DNA of 64,000 nucleotides from JAAXGX01 sp965221595 (GTDB taxonomy: Bacteria > Acidobacteriota > Vicinamibacteria > Vicinamibacterales > UBA8438): NCBI GenBank assembly GCA_965221595.1, contig OZ244900.1, positions 2,170,001-2,234,000 on the forward strand, in the 5' to 3' direction. The notes below the pieces were generated by a model. The model was not told where the DNA came from, made no database searches, and saw nothing but the letters and a program-made list of their open reading frames with translations. The translations under genes and the position numbers were made by a program. This document shows, piece after piece, positions 1 to 6,267 of the stretch; positions within the stretch are counted from its first letter, which is position 1, and the number at the start of each line of letters is the position of its first letter.

Positions 1-294
1 TACGACGACTCTCTCGACGTGTTCGGGGTCCACGGCGTCGGAGGTTTCGTCGGCGCGATACTGACGGGCGTGTTCACCGCCGAGGTGTTCGGCGGAGCCG
101 GCCTCGACAACGGCATCGGGACCCAGCTCGGGCTGCAGTTCCTCGGGGCGGCGGCCACCATCGTCTACAGCGGCGTGCTGACCTGGATCATCCTCAAGGT
201 CCTGGATGCCGCCATCGGGCTGCGCGTCACGGCCGCGGAGGAAGAGGAAGGACTCGACATCGCCCTGCACAACGAACGCGGGTTCAGCCTGTAG
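1..294 (+). CDS. amtB: Ammonium transporter (Amt family), C-terminal fragment
   Basis: Only the last 97 residues are in the window; the gene enters from the left edge. The first visible residues YDDSLDVFGVHGVGG are the signature segment of Amt/AmtB channels, and its His is one of the paired pore histidines that conduct ammonium/ammonia. One or two further hydrophobic helices follow, then an acidic cytoplasmic tail (EEEE, near residue 77 of the fragment) ending in NERGFSL. In this family the C-terminal tail is where GlnK/PII binds. The gene is followed by inverted-repeat element copy 1 and then a convergent CoA-transferase gene. Whether glnK lies upstream cannot be seen. Confidence 0.93.
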   Translation, partial: YDDSLDVFGVHGVGGFVGAILTGVFTAEVFGGAGLDNGIGTQLGLQFLGAAATIVYSGVLTWIILKVLDAAIGLRVTAAEEEEGLDIALHNERGFSL

Positions 295-318
295 AGTCTG
301 CGGGCCGGAGGACTGGCC

Positions 319-480
319 AGCAGCCCGTGGCAAAGTCCCCGCGGCATTCGACGGGCGCTGCATCCCGCGTGACGGGGTTGCTCCGCGGTCGACTATGGCC
401 GATAGGCTCTCTCGTCGCGCCTGGCCAGGCGGGGGCCTCGCCTGTCTCGGTGCGACGCAGGGTTTCACCACGGGCTGCTA
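319..480. repeat. Dispersed inverted-repeat element, copy 1 (long form)
   Basis: The ends are a perfect 12-bp inverted repeat: AGCAGCCCGTGG at 319-330 and CCACGGGCTGCT at 468-479. Inside is the shared core GCATTCGACGGGCG (344-357), followed by GCTGCATCCCGCG, with GTCTCGGTGCGACGCAGGG near the right end. The right arm overlaps the TAG stop of the leftward CoA-transferase gene (CTA at 478-480). There is no coding potential for a transposase at this size (about 160 bp), so this is a REP- or MITE-like non-autonomous element. Related copies are listed below. Confidence 0.75.
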
Positions 481-1662
481 GCGGACGGCACCCGCGGCCC
501 GCAGCTCTGCGACCTCGCTGTCCGAATAGCCCGCTTCGCCCAGTACCTCCGTCGTGTGCTGGCCCAGCAGGGGCGCGGGCCGGCCGGCTGCGAGAGGCGT
601 TCGCGACAGCTTGAGCGGCGTGCCCAGGGTGCGCAGCCTCCCCAGCGTGGGGTGGTCAGTGTCGACCACCATCCCGCGCGCCACAATCTGCTCGTCCGTC
701 AGCGCCTCGGCATAGCTGTTGATGGGGCCGCAGGGAATGCCCTCCGCCTCGAAACGCGCCAACCAGTGCTTGCGCGCACGGGTGCGGGTGACCTTCTCGA
801 TGCGATCCGCCAGCACGCGGTGGTTGGCCACCCGCGCGGTGTCGTCCGCGAACCGCGGATCGCCGACCCACTCCGGATGCCCGAGCAGCGCGCTCAGGCG
901 TGCGAACAACCTGTCATTGGCGGCGCCGACCGTGATGTAGCCGTCCGCGCACTCGAGAGCCTGATACGGCGCGCTCATGCGGTGCGCCGAGCCGAGCGGC
1001 TGCGGCACACGGCCGCTGGACAGGTACTCGGTCGCCTCCCAGACAGACAGGGCTACGCCGGCCTCGACCAGCGACGTATCGACGTGCTGCCCTGCATCCG
1101 TCCGGTGGCGATCGTGCAGCGCAGCCAGAATGCCGGCCACGGCGAACAGGCTGGCGCCGAGGTCGGTCAGCGGAACGCCGGCCTTGACCGGCGGCCCGTC
1201 GGGCTCGCCCGTCACCGACATGATGCCCGACACCCCCTGCGCCACGAGATCGAAGCCGCCGCGCGCGCCATGTGGCCCGGTCTGGCCGTATCCGGAAATC
1301 GACGCGTAGACGAGCCGCCGGTTGACCCGCCTCAGCTGCTCGTATCCCAGACCCGCCCGCGCCATCGCGCCCGGTCGGTAGTTCTCGACGAGAACGTCCG
1401 CTGCGGCCGCAAGGCGCGCGACGACCTGGCGTCCGCGCTCGTGCTTGATGTCGACCACGATACCCCGCTTGCCGCGGTTGACGGCGTTGAAGCCGGGGCT
1501 GTCACCGCCTCGGGCGCCGGCCATGCGACGGGTCGAGTCGCCCGCCGGCGGCTCGACCTTGATTACGTCGGCGCCCATGTCGCAAAGTAGCATTGCGCAG
1601 TACGGCCCCGCCATGACCTGGGTGATGTCGAGCACTCGGATGCCGCTCAGTGCATGCTGCAT
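478..1662 (-). CDS. CaiB/BaiF family III CoA-transferase
   Basis: 394 residues, the usual length for family III (formyl-CoA:oxalate transferase-like) enzymes, which move CoA between acyl groups via an enzyme aspartyl-CoA anhydride. The N-terminus LSGIRVLDITQVMAGPYCAM and the following DMGADVIKVEPP are hallmark segments. Asp167 in KAGVPLTDLGASLF sits where the family's catalytic Asp lies. The acyl substrate cannot be read from the sequence. It starts at ATG 1662 with a purine-rich GGAAGG upstream and is divergent from a crotonase gene about 50 bp away, so the two may act on a common acyl-CoA. The stop codon lies inside the repeat arm of element copy 1. Confidence 0.9.
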   Translation of the reverse strand: MQHALSGIRVLDITQVMAGPYCAMLLCDMGADVIKVEPPAGDSTRRMAGARGGDSPGFNAVNRGKRGIVVDIKHERGRQVVARLAAAADVLVENYRPGAMARAGLGYEQLRRVNRRLVYASISGYGQTGPHGARGGFDLVAQGVSGIMSVTGEPDGPPVKAGVPLTDLGASLFAVAGILAALHDRHRTDAGQHVDTSLVEAGVALSVWEATEYLSSGRVPQPLGSAHRMSAPYQALECADGYITVGAANDRLFARLSALLGHPEWVGDPRFADDTARVANHRVLADRIEKVTRTRARKHWLARFEAEGIPCGPINSYAEALTDEQIVARGMVVDTDHPTLGRLRTLGTPLKLSRTPLAAGRPAPLLGQHTTEVLGEAGYSDSEVAELRAAGAVR

Positions 1663-1713
1663 CGGTTACCTTCCCGCGTGCTGCAGCCAACCTCGACCAG
1701 GGAGATACGACTC

Positions 1714-2499
1714 GTGCCGACCCCCCACGTGCTGTACGAACCAGCCGGAGCCGTTGCCTTCGTCACCTTCAATCGCCCGGAAGCACGCAATGCGATGACC
1801 TGGGAGATGTACCAGGCGCTGGTCGACTACTGCGACCGCGCCGCGGACACGTCCGAAGTCCGCGTCCTGGTGCTGCGCGGGGCCGGCGGCAAGGCATTCG
1901 TGGCCGGCACCGACATCGCCCAGTTTCGAGGATTCACGTCGGCGCGGGACGGCACGGACTACGAACAACGGCTCGATGCCATTATCGACCGACTCGAGCG
2001 TGTCCCGATAGCCACCATCGCCCAGATCGACGGCGTGGTGACCGGCGGCGGATGCGCCATCGCGGCGGCCTGCGACCTCCGGGTCTGCACGCCGGCCTCG
2101 CGCTTCGGGGTGCCGATCGCCCGCACCCTCGGCAACTGTCTCTCGGCCGCCAACCATGCACGCTTCCTCGACTTGATCGGCCCGACGCGACTCAAGGAGA
2201 TGCTCTACACCGGGCGCCTGTTCAGCGCCGGGGAGGCCCTGGCGGCCGGCCTGGTGAACCGCATCGTCCCGACCGCAGAGCTCGACCGGGCCGTCGGTGA
2301 GCTGGCCGCAACAATCGCCGGTAACGCTCCCCTGACAGTCAAGGCCACCAAGGAGATGATTCGGCGGGTGCAGGCCGCGCGGCGTATCGAGGCCGCCGCG
2401 GGGCACGACCTCATCACCCGGTGCTACACGAGCTCGGACTTCCGGGAGGGCGTCGAGGCGTTCCTCGCGAAGCGGCCGCCGCGCTGGCAGGGGGCATGA
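1714..2499 (+). CDS. Enoyl-CoA hydratase/isomerase (crotonase) family protein, atypical active site
   Basis: 261 residues from GTG 1714, chosen because GGAG (1701-1704) lies about 9 bp upstream and the protein then aligns with the family start (VLYEPAGAVAFVTFNRPEARNAM). Oxyanion-hole segments are visible as KAFVAGTDIAQF and IAQIDGVVTGGGCAIA. The first catalytic Glu of classical hydratases (GGGCEL) is Ala here (GGGCAI). The second Glu region reads FGVPIART instead of FGQPE. Lacking both glutamates, it may catalyse a different crotonase reaction (isomerase, hydrolase or lyase) rather than hydration. It is divergent from a CoA-transferase and followed by a secreted propeller gene 59 bp downstream. 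Confidence 0.85.
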   Translation: MPTPHVLYEPAGAVAFVTFNRPEARNAMTWEMYQALVDYCDRAADTSEVRVLVLRGAGGKAFVAGTDIAQFRGFTSARDGTDYEQRLDAIIDRLERVPIATIAQIDGVVTGGGCAIAAACDLRVCTPASRFGVPIARTLGNCLSAANHARFLDLIGPTRLKEMLYTGRLFSAGEALAAGLVNRIVPTAELDRAVGELAATIAGNAPLTVKATKEMIRRVQAARRIEAAAGHDLITRCYTSSDFREGVEAFLAKRPPRWQGA

Positions 2500-2558
2500 C
2501 CGGCAGGGGGCACAATAATATGTGGCAAGTATCCTCCACGCGAGCCTGGGAGCAGCGA

Positions 2559-3929
2559 ATGTCCGAATGTCGTTCACGAACATGGCGTGTCGTTGCATGC
2601 GCCTGCGTCGCACTCGCATCGAACACCGGCCTCGACGCCGAGGACTGGCCGCAATGGCGCGGCGTCCAGCGGGACGCGGTGTGGCGGGAGAGCGGGGTCG
2701 TCGAGCGCTTCCCCGCGGGGGGCCTCCGCGTGAAATGGCGCACGCCCGTGCGCGGGGGTTTCGCCGGCCCGGTGGTCGCCGAGGGCCGAGTCTTCGTCCT
2801 CGACTACGAGGAGACGGCGGGCAGCCGCACCATGGACGGAACGGAGCGCCTGGTGGCGCTCGACGAGGAGACCGGGGCCGTACTCTGGAGCCGGGCGTGG
2901 CCGGCCGCGTACCGCAACCTGCAGTGGAAGTTCGCCACCGGCCCGCGGGCCACGCCGGTGGTAGCCGGGGACCGCGTCTACGTGCTCGGGGCCGCCGGCA
3001 TGCTGTCGTGCTTCGACACCGCCACGGGTGGACTGGTCTGGCAGGTCGACACCACCGTCGACTACGACGTCACGGTGCCGGTCTACGGCGTATCGCAGTC
3101 GCCCCTCGTGGAGGGCAACCACCTGATCGTCCTGCTGGGAGGCGAGCCCGACGCCAAGGTCGTCGCCTTCGACACGGAGACCGGCGCGGAGGCCTGGCGC
3201 GCGCTCGACACAACGTCCGAGGCCGGCTACTCGTCGCCCATCGTCATCGACGCCGGCGGCGTCCGCCAGCTCATCGTCTGGCACGCCACCGCCGTGACGT
3301 CGCTCGATCCCGAGACCGGCGACGTCTACTGGAACCAGGACTTCGCGATCGGCGGGGGGATGGCCATAGCGACACCGGTGCACAACGGCCGCTACCTCGT
3401 GGTGAGCCAGTTCTTCAACGGCTCGATGATGCTGGCGCTCAATCCGGACCGACCGGCGGCGCGCGTCCTCTGGCAGGGGCGCAACCGGGGCGAGCTGCCG
3501 CACCAGACCGACACGCTGCACGCGCTCCTGTCGACGCCGATCGTCAGCGGCGACTACCTGTACGGCGTCGGCAGCTATGGGGAGCTGCGCGGCATCGACG
3601 CGACGACCGGCGAACGGCTGTGGCAGAACGGACGGATGACCGTCCAGAAGCGGTTCGGGACCGCCTACTTCGTACGCCACGGCGACCGCCACTTCGTGAC
3701 GAACGACGAGGGCTTCCTGATCATCGCGCGCTTCACGCCCGAAGGCTACCGGGAACTCGATCGCACCCTGCTGCTGCGGCCGACGACCCGGACGCGCGGC
3801 GGAGCCTCCGGCCGCTGGGACGACCGCGCCGTGCTCTGGGCGCACCCCGCGTTCGCGAACCGGCACGTCGTGGTGCGCAATGACGTCGAGGTGGTCCGGC
3901 TGTCGCTCGCGGCCGACGACTACGAATAG
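2559..3929 (+). CDS. Secreted PQQ-binding-like beta-propeller protein
   Basis: 456 residues. The ATG at 2559 is preceded by GGGAG and opens a signal peptide (RTWRVVACACVALA) ending before DAEDWPQWRG. The DWPQWRG motif just after the cleavage site is the standard opening of the PQQ-like eight-bladed propellers common in Acidobacteria and Planctomycetes. Repeated blades of the form VALDEETGAVLW, CFDTATGGLVW and SLDPETGDVYW run to the C-terminus. No dehydrogenase catalytic domain or heme motif is seen, so it could be a quinoprotein-like scaffold or a PQQ-independent propeller. It overlaps the convergent VOC gene by 10 bp at the 3' end. Confidence 0.8.
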   Translation: MSECRSRTWRVVACACVALASNTGLDAEDWPQWRGVQRDAVWRESGVVERFPAGGLRVKWRTPVRGGFAGPVVAEGRVFVLDYEETAGSRTMDGTERLVALDEETGAVLWSRAWPAAYRNLQWKFATGPRATPVVAGDRVYVLGAAGMLSCFDTATGGLVWQVDTTVDYDVTVPVYGVSQSPLVEGNHLIVLLGGEPDAKVVAFDTETGAEAWRALDTTSEAGYSSPIVIDAGGVRQLIVWHATAVTSLDPETGDVYWNQDFAIGGGMAIATPVHNGRYLVVSQFFNGSMMLALNPDRPAARVLWQGRNRGELPHQTDTLHALLSTPIVSGDYLYGVGSYGELRGIDATTGERLWQNGRMTVQKRFGTAYFVRHGDRHFVTNDEGFLIIARFTPEGYRELDRTLLLRPTTRTRGGASGRWDDRAVLWAHPAFANRHVVVRNDVEVVRLSLAADDYE

Positions 3930-4417
3930 ATGATGAACTCCAGCAGGTTGCCGTCCGGGTCGCGGATGTAGCGGCTCGTGCCAGTATCCCTGCCGCCGTT
4001 GCGTCCGCCCTCGCGCGGCGCCGGCCCCTCGATAACGGGGGCACCCACGCGTGCCAGCGTCTGCTCGAGCGCGGCGGCACTCCCGCCCCAGACGAAACAG
4101 AAGTCGCCGCACGGCGGCACCGCTGCCTGCCCCCTGAGCGTGAATTCCGGGTTCTCCCACACCTCCGGACGATGGAAGTTGATCTTGTTGTCCCCGAAGT
4201 GGACCGAGCAGATGCGGTCGCCCTCTCGCACGTGAAAGCCGAGCGCGCGGTAGAAGACGACCATTGCGGCCGTGTCCCGCATCGGGACCGCGACGTGATC
4301 GAACCGCACGATGCTCGACGACGCCTGCGCGGCACTGATGCCGCGTTCGAGGCCGGCGGCAGCCAGTGCGGCGCCGGCTCCGACGGCCCCCTTCAGGAAA
4401 CGACGACGCTCGGACAT
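3920..4417 (-). CDS. Tat-exported VOC (glyoxalase/dioxygenase) family protein
   Basis: 165 residues. The N-terminus MSERRRFLKGAVGAGAALAAA is a twin-arginine signal, so export of a folded, probably metal-loaded protein is expected. The mature part is a single VOC fold: FDHVAVPMRDTAAMVVFYRALGF opens the first beta-alpha-beta-beta-beta module and DPDGNLLEFIIYS closes the second. The His in FDHVAV and the Glu in LLEF are in the usual metal-ligand positions. The substrate is unknown; relatives include glyoxalase I, extradiol dioxygenases and fosfomycin-resistance proteins. The 3' end overlaps the propeller gene by 10 bp. Confidence 0.83.
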   Translation of the reverse strand: MSERRRFLKGAVGAGAALAAAGLERGISAAQASSSIVRFDHVAVPMRDTAAMVVFYRALGFHVREGDRICSVHFGDNKINFHRPEVWENPEFTLRGQAAVPPCGDFCFVWGGSAAALEQTLARVGAPVIEGPAPREGGRNGGRDTGTSRYIRDPDGNLLEFIIYS

Positions 4418-4456
4418 AGCGCAGACCTCCTGGACAAGAATGGCAGCACACGCGCG

Positions 4457-6166
4457 CTACTGCAAGCGGGCCGCCAGGTCGGCAAGATGGCCCAAGCCGT
4501 CGCGCAGGCTCCCCGCCACGTGCAATCGCAGCACACGCCGCCCCCGGGCTGCGAGTACCCGCAGGTCGCCGCCCGCCTGCGCCGCCTTGACCACCCCGAA
4601 GCTGTAGCGTCGCCCTGGCACCGGTACGTCGACCGCATCGTCGCAGGTTATCTGGATGAACACGCCGCTGTTGGGCCCGCCCTTGTGAAGCTGACCGGTC
4701 GAGTGGAGAAACCGCGGCCCGAAGCCGACGCAGGTGGCGACGCGGAATCTGCTCCGCAACGCCTGCCGCACGCGCTGGAGCGCCTCCTCGTTCTGGGCCG
4801 ACATCTCGATGTAGGCGAGCAGCGCCAGGTAGTCGCCGGGGCCCGCCTGTCCGCAATGCGCCGCGAGCAGTGCCGCCACAGAGCCGCCCGGCGCTTCGCC
4901 CCCCGGGGCACTGCGCCCGGGCGCCGCGTACAGCGAGAGTCGGCCGGCGCGAGCGAGCGGCTGCCCTTCAGGCAGCGCGTGGCCGGCTTCGTACGCGGCA
5001 GTGAGCCGGCGCGTCTCGACCTTGCTCGCCTCGACATCCGGCTGGTCGAACGGGTTGATGCCCAGCACCGAGCCAGCCACCGCGGTCGCCAGCTCCCAGC
5101 GGAAGAACTCCGCAGCCAGGTCGTACGGATCGCGCAGGCCGAGACGGACGACCGGGTGACCGGCCCGCTCCAGGTCGGCGACCGCCAGGTCCGTGGCGGC
5201 GTCCGCCGCCGCCTCGTCGCGCAGATGCACGAAGATCCGGTCGTCGCCGTACACGTCGCCCCGCCCCACCGTTTCGCCGTCGACCGGAACGATCCCGGTC
5301 CCGTTCTTGCCGGTCGACTCGGCCAGGAGCTGCTCCAGCCAGGCTCCCAGCGCCTGGTACGCGGGCGCGCTGACGAACGTCACCTTGTCGCGCCCCGCCC
5401 GCACGGCCGCTCCCAGCGTCAGCCCCAGCATGGTGGCGGGATTCTCCCGCAGCGGCCTCGACGGCAGGCAGGCCGATCGCATCGCCTCGGCGCGGCTCAG
5501 CAAAAGCCCGACGTCGAGTCCCATGACGGCTGCCGGCACCAGTCCGAAGTCGGACAGCGCGGAATAGCGACCGCCAATGCCCGGAACACCATGGAAGACG
5601 TGTCGAAACCCCTGGTCGACGGCCAGCCTATCGAGCGGCGAGCCGGGGTCGGTGACCGCCACGAACCGCCTGCCGACGGGCCCGGGCAGCCTGCGCGCAC
5701 GCCCCGCGAAATAGCTCAGGAAGATGTCGGGTTCCAACGTCGTGCCCGACTTGCTCGACACGATGAAGAGCGTGCGCTCGTAGTCGACGCCGGACTCGAC
5801 GGCCCTGACCTGCGCGGGATCGGTCGAGTCGAGCACGCGGAGATCGGGTGCCTCAGCCGGCCGGCCCAGGCTGCGACGCAGCACCTCGGGACAGAGGCTC
5901 GATCCGCCCATGCCCAGCAGCACGGCGTGCTCGAAGCCCTGGCCGATCACGTCCTGCTGCAGCGCCCGCAGCTCCCCGACGCGCGCACGCTGGGCGGCAA
6001 CGACCTCCAGCCAGGCCAGCCACGCACCCTCGTCGGTGCCCGTCCAGAGCGACGCGTCGCCCGCCCACAGCCGGGTCATCCGGTCGTCGGACTCCCAGGC
6101 CACCGCCAGACGTTCGACCGCGTCGCCGAGGCCCTCCGGAACGAAGGTCACTGCGTCCGGCGTCAA
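4457..6166 (-). CDS. pgi: Glucose-6-phosphate isomerase (transaldolase-fusion type, PGI part only)
   Basis: 569 residues. PGI signatures are clear: GMGGSSLCPEV, VSSKSGTTLEPD, GIGGRYSALSDFGLVPAA, the YGDDRIFVHL region and NPFDQPDVEASK with the conserved Lys. The sequence style resembles the PGI half of bifunctional transaldolase/phosphoglucose isomerase proteins rather than classical long PGI. No transaldolase domain precedes it: upstream on the same strand are element copy 2 and the octaheme cytochrome gene. It would interconvert glucose-6-phosphate and fructose-6-phosphate in the cytoplasm. The start at ATG 6166 fits the length; an upstream start is unlikely because of the repeat. Confidence 0.87.
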   Translation of the reverse strand: MTPDAVTFVPEGLGDAVERLAVAWESDDRMTRLWAGDASLWTGTDEGAWLAWLEVVAAQRARVGELRALQQDVIGQGFEHAVLLGMGGSSLCPEVLRRSLGRPAEAPDLRVLDSTDPAQVRAVESGVDYERTLFIVSSKSGTTLEPDIFLSYFAGRARRLPGPVGRRFVAVTDPGSPLDRLAVDQGFRHVFHGVPGIGGRYSALSDFGLVPAAVMGLDVGLLLSRAEAMRSACLPSRPLRENPATMLGLTLGAAVRAGRDKVTFVSAPAYQALGAWLEQLLAESTGKNGTGIVPVDGETVGRGDVYGDDRIFVHLRDEAAADAATDLAVADLERAGHPVVRLGLRDPYDLAAEFFRWELATAVAGSVLGINPFDQPDVEASKVETRRLTAAYEAGHALPEGQPLARAGRLSLYAAPGRSAPGGEAPGGSVAALLAAHCGQAGPGDYLALLAYIEMSAQNEEALQRVRQALRSRFRVATCVGFGPRFLHSTGQLHKGGPNSGVFIQITCDDAVDVPVPGRRYSFGVVKAAQAGGDLRVLAARGRRVLRLHVAGSLRDGLGHLADLAARLQ

Positions 6167-6202
6167 TCAGGCAGGATTCCGCCTCCGGTGCCGGCACCCC
6201 GG

Positions 6203-6267
6203 GCAGCCCGTGGCAAGAGCCCCCGCCGCATTCGACGGGCGAGGCGGGTTTTCACCACGGTCTGCTA
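6203..6267. repeat. Dispersed inverted-repeat element, copy 2 (short form)
   Basis: Left arm CAGCCCGTGG at 6203-6212; right arm CCACGGTCTG at 6255-6264 (one mismatch with the left). The core GCATTCGACGGGCG is at 6227-6240. A second, inner inverted pair, CCCGCC (6221-6226) and GGCGGG (6243-6248), makes this a compact hairpin. The right end runs directly into the TAG stop (CTA 6265-6267) of the octaheme cytochrome gene, as in copies 1 and 3. The central ~100 bp of the long form is missing. Confidence 0.72.

Noticed and set aside
2421..2558. A longer N-terminus for the propeller protein overlapping the crotonase gene
   Set aside because: The extra residues are unconserved and would precede the signal peptide; ATG 2559 has a ribosome site and starts directly at the signal sequence.
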